A DNA stretch of 64,000 nt from Silvibacterium bohemicum (GTDB lineage: Bacteria; Acidobacteriota; Terriglobia; Terriglobales; Acidobacteriaceae), in contig NZ_LBHJ01000012.1 of assembly GCF_001006305.1 (NCBI RefSeq), forward strand, positions 780,231-844,230, in the 5' to 3' direction. Shown piece after piece: positions 53,524-62,026 of the stretch. Numbering within the stretch: the first letter of the stretch is position 1; the number at the start of each line of letters is the position of its first letter. The notes under the pieces were generated by a model, which saw only the letters and a list, made by a program, of their open reading frames with translations, was not told where the DNA came from and searched no databases. The position numbers and the translations under genes were made by a program.

Positions 53524-53931
53524 ATGGCGGGACAAGGGACTTTCGAAGTAAGCGATGCGAATTTTGACCAGGAGGTGCTGCAGTCGGATCAGCCGGTTCT
53601 GGTCGATTTCTGGGCGGCCTGGTGTGGCCCTTGTAAGGCCCTGGGACCCATCGTCGAGGAAGTGGCTGCGCAGTACGCTGGGCAGCTGAAGGTTGCGAAG
53701 ATGGACGTCGACCGCAACTCGGCTACTCCGATGCGTTATGGCATTCGCGGCATCCCCGCGCTTCTGCTCTTCAAGGGCGGCAAGGTTGCCGATCAGATCG
53801 TCGGCTACGTGCCGAAAGAGACCATCGACAAGAGCCTGTCGCGCTTCATCGAGCCTGCAGGAAAGTCGGCTGCCCAGCCCGCAGTGGCTGCAGCACAGCC
53901 TGCGGTTGGCGAGCCTGTAGTCAAGGCGTAA
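53524..53931 (+). CDS. trxA: Thioredoxin with C-terminal extension
   Basis: A 135-residue thiol-disulfide reductase. The active site is WCGPC (Cys34, Cys37) in VDFWAAWCGPCKAL, with MRYGIRGIPALLLF containing the cis-Pro. The first about 108 residues are the normal fold; the last 27 are an Ala/Pro/Val repeat (AAQPAVAAAQPAVGEPVV) not needed for the fold. The Shine-Dalgarno is strong. The gene is followed by a strong terminator and stands alone. Confidence 0.96.
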   Translation: MAGQGTFEVSDANFDQEVLQSDQPVLVDFWAAWCGPCKALGPIVEEVAAQYAGQLKVAKMDVDRNSATPMRYGIRGIPALLLFKGGKVADQIVGYVPKETIDKSLSRFIEPAGKSAAQPAVAAAQPAVGEPVVKA

Positions 53932-53952
53932 CCAGCTCGAATTAGATCTAAG

Positions 53953-53983
53953 AAAAAGCCCACGGCAGAGCCGTGGGCTTTTT
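53953..53983. terminator. Bidirectional terminator after trxA
   Basis: A14-bp perfect stem (AAAAAGCCCACGGC with its complement) and a 3-base loop give T-runs on both strands, serving trxA and the convergent hydratase gene. Confidence 0.9.
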
Positions 53984-54031
53984 CCTGTCAGCCAGGCATC
54001 TGGCCACTGATGTGTTGCGCTTCCATACGGC

Positions 54032-54835
54032 TTAGAAGCGCAGGGTAACCACGCCGAAGGTGGAAAAGCGAGCTTCGACCGTCGATCCCAATGAGGCCAG
54101 CGCTTTGCCCGACCAGCTTCCGGTGGTGATCCAGTCGCCAGCGTGCAGCCCGGCGGTGCGATAGCTGCCTTCATTCGCCAGGTAGGTCACCAGTCTCAGC
54201 AGGTCCGTGCCGGCGGAGTTCGATGCCGTGCCGTTGAAGCGTACGGCTCCATCGACGGTCACGGTGACTGACTCCTCGGCCAGGTTTACGTTCTGCCAAT
54301 CGGGAAGAGCCGGCCCATGCACGAATCCGCCGTTCATCTGTAGATCGCCGATGACTGACAGGCGAGCGGCCTTGTCTGGATCGAGAAATGCAGATTCCAG
54401 CAACTCAATTGCGGGATGGGCGCTGGCGATGGCGTCTGCCACTTCCTCGCGCGAGTAGGGCTTCTCACGCGGCGGCAGATCGTGGCCAAGGCAGAAGGCG
54501 ATCTCCGCCTCCACGCCGCGCAGGCGGCGGAAGTGGTCGACAAGCTGAACTCCTGAGGGCCCGTAGCCGCCCCAGTAGGGCATGGCTGAAAACAGCGGAG
54601 TGGCGTCTGGCGATGGAGCGCCGACCTTCCATCCGCCGATCGGCCCGCAGGCCTCGGCCATCACATCCTGCAGGGCATAAGCCTCATCCAGATTGTGAGG
54701 CTGCAGATTCGCCGGCAGCTCGGCAATCGGCATCCTCTCCCGGCGCGCGCGAAGCAGAACCTCCGCCGCCTGCCGCATCCGGTCATTCTCGATTGGCGGA
54801 ATTCTGTGTCCAGCTACATCCGTAGTCGTCGACAT
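54032..54835 (-). CDS. 2-keto-4-pentenoate hydratase-like protein (FAH superfamily)
   Basis: A 267-residue protein of the MhpD/FAH fold, which hydrates 2-hydroxypentadienoate-type products of aromatic meta-cleavage. Marks include GPIGGWKVGAPSPDATPLF, a metal-site EAEIAF, AHPAIELLESAF, DLQMNGGFVHGPAL and the C-terminal TTGSWSGKAL. ATG 54835 is chosen for a GAGGAG 6 bases upstream. No aromatic degradation cluster is adjacent, so the physiological substrate is unknown. Confidence 0.88.
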   Translation of the reverse strand: MSTTTDVAGHRIPPIENDRMRQAAEVLLRARRERMPIAELPANLQPHNLDEAYALQDVMAEACGPIGGWKVGAPSPDATPLFSAMPYWGGYGPSGVQLVDHFRRLRGVEAEIAFCLGHDLPPREKPYSREEVADAIASAHPAIELLESAFLDPDKAARLSVIGDLQMNGGFVHGPALPDWQNVNLAEESVTVTVDGAVRFNGTASNSAGTDLLRLVTYLANEGSYRTAGLHAGDWITTGSWSGKALASLGSTVEARFSTFGVVTLRF

Positions 54836-55006
54836 TGCTCTCTCCTCTGCGCACCGAATTATGGGCGCCGCGAATTCGTTGATGAATGGCCGTTGCCCGC
54901 GTTCTTCCCTAACTAGGAAGCGCAATCAGGCACATCCGTTACTCCGCTCTCTCTATTTTGCGGGATCAAGCTTCGAAGCTGTTGCGGAAGGGAATCGGCA
55001 AATCGA

Positions 55007-55329
55007 TCAGGCAGTTCGTTGCGACTCGAGCTTGGCCAGTCGGATCTCGAAATTATGCAGACTCAGGATGGCGTCGAGCTTGGTATTCGCTTCATTGAAC
55101 TTGTATTCATTTCGTTAAAGCGCGCATTGGCTTCGCCAAAACGCCCGTTGAGTTCGCTGAAACGCGCGTCGTACTTGGCGTTCATCTCGCTGAAGCGGGC
55201 TTCCATCACCTTTTCGAACGCGAAAATGCGAGTGTCGAGTGCAGAAATATCTCCCCGCAGCTGACGGATTTCAGGAGCTACGAAATCCTGTACCGCCTGC
55301 CGCACTCCGGTGATGATGTCTGTACTCAT
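55007..55329 (-). pseudogene. Frameshifted small coiled-coil gene, paralogue of 32385-32642
   Basis: From ATG 55329 the frame reads a coiled-coil protein starting MSTDIITGVRQAVQDFVAPEI and containing repeated RFSEMN / RFSELN / RFNEMN units. Near 55099-55104 one base appears missing (aatacaagttc instead of aatacaaagttc). The present frame then ends at 55063 with an unrelated tail (SSMKRIPSSTPS). In the next frame the protein continues as FNEANTKLDAILSLHNFEI and ends RLAKLESQRTA at 55007, matching the C-terminus RVSRLESK of the intact paralogue. With one base restored the length is exactly 107 codons plus stop. It is therefore a recent frameshift or a sequencing error. Confidence 0.75.
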
Positions 55330-55549
55330 CTGCGATCTCGCCCTGGCTGATTCTAGCAAGCTGCTGGTTCGAAGGGGTCTGCAAAATTTGACGAAGGATA
55401 TTACGAAGGTTCCCGGCATTTTCCTTGCAAAATACACTTGTTCATCGACGTCCCGACGGCCCAAAATCGAGCCTGAAGACAACTAACTCCCCGCGATTAG
55501 GGTCTATTCTGGCGTCAGGATCCTGTTTGGACCCTCTCCCGAGGAACCT

Positions 55550-57763
55550 ATGCGCTTTCTATCTCTAAGCCGACTGGCCGCCCTTCTTCCGCTTACGGCT
55601 GCGCTGATTGCAAGCGCTCAGTCTCAGCAAAGCCAGACTCAGATCAAACCGGCGGACCACAAGGCCAAGCCGACCCACTCCACTGCCCACGCGCCGGAGC
55701 CGCTGCCGCCCCTCGATCAGCAGCAGCGTGCCGTTCAGCTGCTCGACCGCCTCACCTTCGGGGCGCGCCCCGGCGACATCGATGCCGTGCTCAAAATGGG
55801 CCCCGACGCCTGGTTCGAACGGCAACTCAATCTGCAGAGCATTCCTGATCCGGTTTGCGACCGGCGTCTGTCCGAGTTCCCCTCGCTCTATCTCGCCCCG
55901 AGCGATCTTCTGGTGCAGTTTCCTTCGGACCAGATCATTCGCCAGACTGCCAACGGCAAGCGGCCTATGCCCGCCGACCCTGCCCTGGCGTCGGTGTATG
56001 AAGTGCTGACCATGAAGATCAATCGGGGAGAGGCCGAACAGAAGGCCAAGCAGGCGATGGGCAACGCGGCTCCCGAGATGACCGACGCGCAGAAGAAGGA
56101 GCAGCGCCAACAATCGCAGCTGCAGGCGCAGGTGCTCGCCGATCAGGTACTGTCGAATCCCAAAGACCAGCGCATGTCCACCATCCTGAAGCTGCCGCCC
56201 GAACAGCGCGCCCTGCTCGCCGAGTTCGTTCCCGAGCCCCAGAAGACGCTGCTGCTCAACGACCTCAATCCGCGTCAGAAAGAAGTCTTCGCCCTCATGG
56301 GTGGAGGCGTAGACGGCATCAAGATCATCGACAGCGAGCTGCAGCAGGCCAAGATACTCCGCGCTGTGCTGAGCGAGCGCCAGCTGCTCGAGGTGATGAC
56401 TGACTTCTGGTTTAACCACTTCAATGTCGACATACGCAAGCAGGCGACGCAGTGGTACACACCCACCTATGAGCGCGATGCCATTCGTGCCCACGCTCTG
56501 GGCAAGTTCAGCGATCTGCTGCTGGCCACGGCGCAGCATCCTGCCATGCTCTTCTATCTCGACAACTGGTCGAGCATCGGCCCCGATTCCATCGCGGCAG
56601 GCAAGCCCAACAAGAAGCAGGCGCAGAAGGGATTGAACGAGAACTATGGCCGCGAGGTGATGGAACTGCACACCGTCGGCGTGGATGGCGGCTACACCCA
56701 GGCCGACGTAACGAACCTGGCGAAGATCTTCACCGGCTGGACCATCGACAATCCGCAGCAGGGCGGTGGATTCGTCTTCGATCCGCGCAAACACGAGCCG
56801 GGCTCGGTCAAGTGGTTCGGGCAGACCATGCAGGACAACGGCTATCTCGAAGGCCAGCAGGCGCTGCTGTGGCTGGCAGCGCAGCCGCAGACCGCGCACT
56901 TCATCAGCTACAAGCTGGCCCAGCGCTTCGTGGCCGACGATCCGCCGCCGGCGCTGGTCGACAGCATGGCCAAGACATATCTGGCGACAGGCGGCGACAT
57001 CAAAGAGATCCTGCGCACCATGGTGCACTCGCCCGAATTCAATTCGCAGAAGTACTACCGCAACCAGCTCAAGACGCCGCTCGAATTCGTCGCCTCGGTC
57101 TTCCGCGCCACCGATACTAATCCGTCCAATCCCATGGCCGTGGTCCAGGTCCTCGCCCGCATGGGCGAGCCGCTTTACCAGATGCAGCCGCCCACCGGCT
57201 ATCCCACCACCGCCGATCACTGGATGAACTCCGGCGCCCTGGTCGACCGCCTGAACTTCTCCATGCAGTTCGCCAACAGCAAGGTTGGAGGCATTCACTT
57301 CGATGGGCCCCGCCTGCTTGCCGAAGGCATATTGGCGAAACCTGCTGCATCGCCGTCGTCGCTGCATAGCAGCGGACGAACCGAGTCGATCGCCATGACC
57401 GCGTCTGGGCTGCCCAGCGGCCAGGACGAAGCGCTCAAGCTGATGGAAGGCATGCTGATCGGCAGCCAGGTATCGGAAAAGACCAACGCCGTGATTCGCC
57501 GCGAACTTAGCGGATCGGCCACTCCCGATATGGCAGCAGGCGCTGCGCCGGCTGTTAGTCAAAACCCTGCAATGGGTTCCTCTCAGAGCGATTCCATGCA
57601 ATCGGGCATGCAATCCGGAATGCAGCAGTCCAGCGCAGCTCAGCCCAGCCCGGGACCGTCAAATGCGGCTCAAAACCAGTCTCAAGCATTGGCCGATCCC
57701 ACCCAGTCGCTCGATACGATGACCGCATTGATCCTCGGATCGCCCGAGTTTCAAATGCACTGA
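55550..57763 (+). CDS. Secreted DUF1800 family protein
   Basis: A 737-residue exported protein. The signal peptide is about 1-23 (LSRLAALLPLTAALIASAQS). A Pro/His-rich linker is followed by the DUF1800 domain: LDRLTFGARPGDIDAVLKMG, MTDFWFNHFNVD, HPAMLFYLDNW, LNENYGREVMELHTVGVDGGYTQADV, ARIFTGW-like AKIFTGWTID, and RFVADDPPPALV with EILRTMVHSPEF. An extra Gln/Lys-rich segment lies at about 150-250. The C-terminus is Ser/Gln/Met/Pro-rich. DUF1800 genes are usually followed by a DUF1501 gene; none is present here. The function is unknown. Confidence 0.9.
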   Translation: MRFLSLSRLAALLPLTAALIASAQSQQSQTQIKPADHKAKPTHSTAHAPEPLPPLDQQQRAVQLLDRLTFGARPGDIDAVLKMGPDAWFERQLNLQSIPDPVCDRRLSEFPSLYLAPSDLLVQFPSDQIIRQTANGKRPMPADPALASVYEVLTMKINRGEAEQKAKQAMGNAAPEMTDAQKKEQRQQSQLQAQVLADQVLSNPKDQRMSTILKLPPEQRALLAEFVPEPQKTLLLNDLNPRQKEVFALMGGGVDGIKIIDSELQQAKILRAVLSERQLLEVMTDFWFNHFNVDIRKQATQWYTPTYERDAIRAHALGKFSDLLLATAQHPAMLFYLDNWSSIGPDSIAAGKPNKKQAQKGLNENYGREVMELHTVGVDGGYTQADVTNLAKIFTGWTIDNPQQGGGFVFDPRKHEPGSVKWFGQTMQDNGYLEGQQALLWLAAQPQTAHFISYKLAQRFVADDPPPALVDSMAKTYLATGGDIKEILRTMVHSPEFNSQKYYRNQLKTPLEFVASVFRATDTNPSNPMAVVQVLARMGEPLYQMQPPTGYPTTADHWMNSGALVDRLNFSMQFANSKVGGIHFDGPRLLAEGILAKPAASPSSLHSSGRTESIAMTASGLPSGQDEALKLMEGMLIGSQVSEKTNAVIRRELSGSATPDMAAGAAPAVSQNPAMGSSQSDSMQSGMQSGMQQSSAAQPSPGPSNAAQNQSQALADPTQSLDTMTALILGSPEFQMH

Positions 57764-57831
57764 GCAGGTTCGGACCAGCCAGTCCTTCTTTCTCGGCATA
57801 ATGGTCCGTCCGAAATCAGCCGTGGTTACAG

Positions 57832-57860
57832 GAGTGCATCGGCGACGATGCACTCTTATT
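57832..57860 (+). terminator. Terminator after the DUF1800 gene
   Basis: Perfect 10-bp stem GAGTGCATCG / CGATGCACTC with a 4-base loop, then ttattc. Confidence 0.7.
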
Positions 57861-57888
57861 CGGAGAGAAAACCAATCAAAAACCGCGG

Positions 57889-57918
57889 TTGACAAACCAT
57901 AACCGAATGGTTATGGTT
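57889..57918 (+). promoter_or_regulatory. Promoter and ArsR operator
   Basis: TTGACA (57889-57894) and TATGGT (57912-57917) are 17 bases apart. A perfect palindrome with 10-bp arms (AACCATAACC / GGTTATGGTT, 4-base spacer, 57895-57918) fills the spacer and covers the -10. The start GTG (57924) is 6 bases past the -10, so the transcript is likely leaderless. Confidence 0.75.
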
Positions 57919-57923
57919 TCTTC

Positions 57924-58247
57924 GTGCGAAGTTCTACAGACAATGTCTTCAAGGCCCTGGCCGATCCCACTCGCCGAGCCATCTTCGAGCGGCTCACCCG
58001 CGACGGAGACCAGACCGTCCATGCCCTGACCGAGCATGCAGGCGTCTCTCAGCCCATGGTCTCGAAGCACCTCTCGGCTCTGAAGCGTGCCAAACTGGTT
58101 CGCAATCGCCGCCAGGGCCGCGAGACCCACTACAGCGCTCAGCCGCAAGCACTCGCGCCGCTCGTAGACTGGATCGGCCACTATGGCGCATTCTGGCAAA
58201 ACAAATTCGCTCGCCTCGAAGACCTCTTGGAAAGGATGGACAAATGA
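57924..58247 (+). CDS. ArsR-family transcription repressor
   Basis: A 107-residue winged-helix repressor. The helix-turn-helix is PTRRAIFERLTRDGDQTVHALTEHAGVSQPMVSKHLSALKRA, and the wing is LVRNRRQGRETHYS. It lacks obvious metal-binding Cys pairs, so it is of the SRPBCC-associated ArsR group rather than a metal sensor. GTG 57924 lies 6 bases from the -10 element, without any room for a Shine-Dalgarno; the gene is therefore probably translated as a leaderless message. It overlaps the next gene by 4 bases (ATGA) and likely controls its own operon through the palindrome. Confidence 0.9.
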   Translation: MRSSTDNVFKALADPTRRAIFERLTRDGDQTVHALTEHAGVSQPMVSKHLSALKRAKLVRNRRQGRETHYSAQPQALAPLVDWIGHYGAFWQNKFARLEDLLERMDK

Positions 58248-58669
58248 CGACACCTGATTCCTCTACCCGTTCCGTAGTCGTGGAGAAAGAGTTCCCTCAC
58301 CCGCCGGAGAAAGTGTGGCGAGCCCTCACCGAAAGCTCGTTGATTGAGCAATGGCTGATGAAGAACGACTTTCAGCCTGTCGCCGGGCACTCCTTCAGCC
58401 TGCGCATGGACCCGGTGCCGAACTGGAACGGTGTCATCGACTGCCAGGTTCTCGTCGTGGAGCCGCTCCGCACTCTTTCCTACACCTGGGGCACATTAGG
58501 GATGGAGAGCATCGTCCTGTTCACGCTGACGCCGACCCCTGCGGGCACTCATGTGCGCATGGAGCAGTCCGGCTTCCGTCCCGATCAAGAGGACAACTAC
58601 AAGGGCGCGCAGTACGGATGGCAGAAGTTCATGGGCGGTCTGGAACGGGTTGTCGCCGGGCTCGAATAA
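58244..58669 (+). CDS. SRPBCC (AHSA1-like) ligand-binding domain protein
   Basis: A 141-residue START/Bet v1-fold protein. Marks are VVVEKEFPHPPEKVWRALTES, LIEQWLMKNDFQPVAGHSF, and the C-terminal GWQKFMGGLERVV helix. Such proteins are often encoded after an ArsR repressor and bind a small hydrophobic ligand; the ligand is unknown. Start overlaps the arsR stop by 4 bases. Confidence 0.9.
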   Translation: MTTPDSSTRSVVVEKEFPHPPEKVWRALTESSLIEQWLMKNDFQPVAGHSFSLRMDPVPNWNGVIDCQVLVVEPLRTLSYTWGTLGMESIVLFTLTPTPAGTHVRMEQSGFRPDQEDNYKGAQYGWQKFMGGLERVVAGLE

Positions 58670-58696
58670 TACCGGCAGCGAAAAGGAGGCTTGATT

Positions 58697-58909
58697 ATGA
58701 GAGCAAATGTCCTCTCACGTTCGGTTCTTCGCTGGATTCACATCGTCATCAGCATTCCGATCTACGGATACATCTATAGCCCGTTTGAAAAGCTTCCCCA
58801 GTACGCGCGTCCAACCCGGTTCGTCTTCTTTCCTCTCATGGTCCTGACGGGATTGTTAATGTGGAAAGGCCATTTACTCTGGCGGCTTTTCCCAAAGCGA
58901 CCGGCCTGA
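58697..58909 (+). CDS. Small membrane protein, unknown function
   Basis: A 70-residue protein with two hydrophobic segments (about 11-27, IHIVISIPIYGYIYS; about 45-62, FVFFPLMVLTGLLMW) and a basic C-terminus. ATG 58697 is preferred to TTG 58691 because GGAGG lies 8 bases upstream. It follows the SRPBCC gene by 27 bases in the same operon. No family is recognised with confidence. Confidence 0.75.
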   Translation: MRANVLSRSVLRWIHIVISIPIYGYIYSPFEKLPQYARPTRFVFFPLMVLTGLLMWKGHLLWRLFPKRPA

Positions 58910-58962
58910 CAAGACGCCTGCCGCCATCGGGCTGGCCGGCGAAACATACGATTGGAGGGAAC

Positions 58963-59379
58963 ATGAAGCCGACAAGTCATCCAAGCAGTGAGGCCGCTTC
59001 GGCCAACATCACCCAGCGGATTCAGGAGCTGGGCGATTGGAGAGGAGAAACTCTCGCGCATCTCCGCCAGCTCATTCACGACACCGATCCCGAAATTCAG
59101 GAGGAGTGGAAATGGAGGGGAGTTCCCGTCTGGTCCCACGATGGCATCGTCTGCACAGGGGAATCGTACAAGCAGGTCGTAAAGCTAACCTTCGCACGCG
59201 GTGCCGCCCTCAAAGATCCAAAGAAGCTCTTCAACTCCAGCCTCGAAGGAAATGTACGGCGTGCAATCGACCTGCGCGAAGGGGAGAAGATCGACGAAGC
59301 TGCATTCCAGCAACTCATCCGCGCAGCGGTGGCAGCCAACTCCGCAGCCCACGCCCAGCGGGCAGCAAAGAAGAAGTAA
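58963..59379 (+). CDS. DUF1801 family protein
   Basis: A 138-residue protein of the DUF1801 (YdhG-like, alpha-beta) fold. Seen motifs are LAHLRQLIHDTDPEIQEEWKW, GVPVWSHDGIVCTGESYKQVVKLTF, and the C-terminal LREGEKIDEAAFQQLIRAAV. ATG 58963 is preceded by GGAGG (58953-58957) and is preferred over a longer frame from 58861. It is the last gene of the ArsR-controlled operon. The function is unknown. Confidence 0.88.
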   Translation: MKPTSHPSSEAASANITQRIQELGDWRGETLAHLRQLIHDTDPEIQEEWKWRGVPVWSHDGIVCTGESYKQVVKLTFARGAALKDPKKLFNSSLEGNVRRAIDLREGEKIDEAAFQQLIRAAVAANSAAHAQRAAKKK

Positions 59380-59403
59380 GCCGGGCTCAGGCGCGCGGCT
59401 CTT

Positions 59404-60162
59404 CTAATCCGGAGTGACGCCGGCAAACAATCCGTCATCGGAGCCCACTTCGATCTGTCCCGGCGCCGCGACCAGAAGATAGCGTTCCGTCATCTTGTGC
59501 TGGTCGATGAAGCTTTGCACGCGTCCGAGCACTCCAGCCTGCGAGCTATGTCTGGCAAACGCCTCGTTCTTCTTGTCCGCCAGCTCGCCTAATTCCAGAG
59601 TCAGCGAATAGGGAACAGTTGGCAGCGACTCCAGCTCCGGTTGGTCGCGAACGGAGATGAACTGCGTGCTGAGGTAATAGAGCTTTTGCGGAGCATAGGG
59701 CGCAAGCCCTTGCTCTAGCTGCTCGGGAAAATAAATGCCGCGGGCCGCCCAGTGAAAGGCCGCCGTCGCCGCCATGCAGACCACGGTGTGATCGCGATGC
59801 AGGTTGACGTTGCCGTCTCCTCCGAAGGTCAGGATGACCTGCGGGCGCAGCCTGCGAATGCGCTCGACGATGGTGCCCGTCATTTCGTGAATATCCTGCT
59901 TCAGCAGCGCACCGTCGGGATAATGCAGAACCTCATAATCGGTGATGCCCAGCAGTTCGCAAGCCTCGGCCAGTTCGGCACGGCGGCGTAGGCCGAGATC
60001 CGCAGCGTCCGCGGTCTCACCGCGAAAATGGGCCGCCTGTCCGTCGGTGAGGCAAAGCAGATAGGTCTCGATGCCTCCACGATTTGCCATCAGCAGTGCG
60101 CCACCGAAGCCGGCACTTTCGTCGTCAGGATGGGCGGTGATGCATAGCAGTCGAAAAGGCAA
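59404..60162 (-). CDS. PIG-L family deacetylase
   Basis: A 252-residue zinc-dependent N-acetylglucosaminyl-type deacetylase. HPDDE (residues 11-15) is the zinc/catalytic motif and HRDHT (NLHRDHTVV) gives further ligands. Related enzymes act on GlcNAc-Ins, GlcNAc-malate (bacillithiol) or GlcNAc lipids; the substrate here is not fixed. TTG 60162 is the start, with AGGAG 5 bases upstream and 9 bases after the rnhB stop, so it is probably the third gene of an rplS-rnhB operon. Confidence 0.9.
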   Translation of the reverse strand: MPFRLLCITAHPDDESAGFGGALLMANRGGIETYLLCLTDGQAAHFRGETADAADLGLRRRAELAEACELLGITDYEVLHYPDGALLKQDIHEMTGTIVERIRRLRPQVILTFGGDGNVNLHRDHTVVCMAATAAFHWAARGIYFPEQLEQGLAPYAPQKLYYLSTQFISVRDQPELESLPTVPYSLTLELGELADKKNEAFARHSSQAGVLGRVQSFIDQHKMTERYLLVAAPGQIEVGSDDGLFAGVTPD

Positions 60163-60171
60163 GCAGGCTCC

Positions 60172-61167
60172 TCAGCAGGGAAGTGGACCGGGTTCGAGAG
60201 AATCTATAAGAATCCCCTCGCCGGCCTCTTCGAGCGTCATTTCCGTTTCGAGGGGCTCGTCAAGCAGCGCAGCGAGCGGTTCGCCGCCAATGGCCTCATC
60301 GACAATGGACTCGTTGATGATCTGGTTTTCCATCGCCTGCTCGGCAAGAATGTCATCCGGAATGGCATCGCCGGCGGCCGGTATTTCCGCTCCATGGAAT
60401 AGTTCGTCCCAGGGCAGCGAGGCCTGGGCCACCGGCCGAAAGGTTTTGCGATGCAGCGGCGACGGACCATGCTTCTCGAGCGCGGCCAGATGCTCGGGCG
60501 TGCTGTAGCCCTTGTGAGAAGCCAATCCGTACTGCGGATACTGCTCGTGCAGCTCGCACATGCGCCGGTCGCGATAGACCTTGGCCACCACCGACGCGGC
60601 GGCAATGGAGATCGAGAGTGAATCGCCGTAGATGATGCTGGTCTGAGTGCAGGTGCGGTCTTCGCCTTGTCGTCCGTGGCCCCGATCCTGACTCAAGTCC
60701 AGGCGCATGGCGTCGATCAACAGGTGATCGGGTGCGAGCGTGAGCTTGAGAACAGCCGTGGTCATGGCCAGCCGCGTAGCCTGGTAGATGTTGATGCGGT
60801 CGATGGTTTGGGCGTCGACTTCTTCGATGGCCATCGCCAGAGCCTTGCGCTCGACCACATCAGCCAGCCGCTCGCGGTCTTCGCGCTCCAGCTGCTTCGA
60901 ATCGCGCAGTCCTTGAATGCGAGTGTCGGGCGGGAGAATGACGGCCGCAGCAACGACCGGACCGAAGAGCGATCCGCGCCCCACCTCATCCACGCCGGCA
61001 ATGTGCACAGCGCCTTGCGCGCGGGCAGCTTTTTCGTATTTATTGCCGCAGACCAAGGTGCGCAGCATGCGGAGCTTGCGCGTAGCAGCGGAGACATCCG
61101 CATTCCGGCGTCCCGCAGTGGCCTCGGCAGCCGATGGTCCTGGCTTCAACTGAAAGGTCCGCGCCAT
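60172..61167 (-). CDS. rnhB: Ribonuclease HII with N- and C-terminal extensions
   Basis: A 331-residue enzyme that removes ribonucleotides from DNA. The catalytic Asp-Glu is in AGVDEVGRGSLFGP (Asp60, Glu61), another Asp is in LLIDAMRLD and further marks are YGDSLSISIAAASVVAKVYRDR and YGLASHKGYSTPEHL. The first 50 residues are basic and extra. After about residue 255 an acidic tail (AIPDDILAEQAMENQIINES onward) of about 75 residues is added; usual RNase HII is 200-230 residues. It follows rplS on the same strand, the usual order in bacteria. Confidence 0.93.
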   Translation of the reverse strand: MARTFQLKPGPSAAEATAGRRNADVSAATRKLRMLRTLVCGNKYEKAARAQGAVHIAGVDEVGRGSLFGPVVAAAVILPPDTRIQGLRDSKQLEREDRERLADVVERKALAMAIEEVDAQTIDRINIYQATRLAMTTAVLKLTLAPDHLLIDAMRLDLSQDRGHGRQGEDRTCTQTSIIYGDSLSISIAAASVVAKVYRDRRMCELHEQYPQYGLASHKGYSTPEHLAALEKHGPSPLHRKTFRPVAQASLPWDELFHGAEIPAAGDAIPDDILAEQAMENQIINESIVDEAIGGEPLAALLDEPLETEMTLEEAGEGILIDSLEPGPLPC

Positions 61168-61258
61168 CTCTTCGAGTGTAATCCGATGCTGGCCGCATGG
61201 GCGTCCACGCTTCGCGTCGCCAGAACAAAAAAAAATCCGGACGCCCAGATGAATCTTC

Positions 61259-61287
61259 GTCGGTTCTTCAGGCTTTGAAGAACCGAC
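61259..61287. terminator. Hairpin between rplS and rnhB
   Basis: Stem of 12 bp (GTCGGTTCTTCA with TGAAGAACCGAC) around a 5-base loop. A run of T on the minus strand lies about 25 bases downstream (61227-61235). It may attenuate rnhB relative to rplS. Confidence 0.5.
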
Positions 61288-61352
61288 CAGACCCGGCCCT
61301 CAAATGGCGCGAAGCGCGTATGCCTGGACGGCAAGTCCTTCTAGACACGCAC

Positions 61353-61380
61353 AAACGCCCCGGCGCAAACCGGGGCGTTT
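61353..61380. terminator. Hairpin after rplS
   Basis: Perfect 11-bp stem AAACGCCCCGG / CCGGGGCGTTT with a 6-base loop, 15 bases from the rplS stop. It is a probable terminator or mRNA 3' stabiliser. Confidence 0.7.
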
Positions 61381-61394
61381 GAAAGAAACCGGTC

Positions 61395-61748
61395 CTAGGT
61401 GCGCTCGACTTCTTTGAGACGGGCGGCCTTGCCGCGCAGTCCGCGAAGGTAGAAGAGCTTGGCGCGGCGAACGCGAGCCGAGCGAATCTTCTCCACCTTG
61501 TCGACGACCTTGGAGTTGAAGGGGAAGATGCGCTCGACGCCGTGGCCGAAGCTCATCTTACGAACCGTGAAGCTGCCCTGCGCGCCGTTCTTGCGCGCAA
61601 TGACAATGCCTTCGAAGGCCTGGAGGCGTTCTTTATCGCCTTCCTTGATCTTGACTTGCACGCGCACCGTGTCGCCTGCGACGAACGCGGGCAGATCGGT
61701 ACGATTGAGTTTGTCGGCAAGCCGCTGCATTACTGGATGAATAGACAT
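61395..61748 (-). CDS. rplS: 50S ribosomal protein L19
   Basis: A 117-residue ribosomal protein at the 30S-50S interface. Family signature: [67 protein letters not shown], then the basic [22 protein letters not shown]. Length is normal. ATG 61748 has AGGAA upstream. It starts the rplS-rnhB-PIG-L unit. The 278 bases upstream to 62026 carry no gene and no recognised motif. Confidence 0.98.
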   Translation of the reverse strand: MSIHPVMQRLADKLNRTDLPAFVAGDTVRVQVKIKEGDKERLQAFEGIVIARKNGAQGSFTVRKMSFGHGVERIFPFNSKVVDKVEKIRSARVRRAKLFYLRGLRGKAARLKEVERT

Positions 61749-62026
61749 AGTGCTTTCCTGGCTCTTGATTCAGAACTTTTAGTTTACACGGAATTGCGCC
61801 GATTGCGTACCCGCTACGGCCAGTATTTCTCGACGGATTTCCTGCAGCAAGCAGGACAAATCGCTGGCTCGTTCAGGATCTCATGCCCTGATGTCCGCCT
61901 GCGAACACCGGGTCCGGTTCTGGACAGGGCATTTCGCGAGAACCTTCGAAATACCGAGCATTTGCGGGCCGTAAACTGGATGCCCAATTGCTGCAGCGTA
62001 GGGTGCATATCTTTAGGAACCAGCCC

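Noticed and set aside
55565..57613. A 682-codon open frame on the minus strand opposite the DUF1800 gene
   Set aside because: High-GC antisense shadow: it has no domain motifs, while the plus strand has a signal peptide and DUF1800 signatures.
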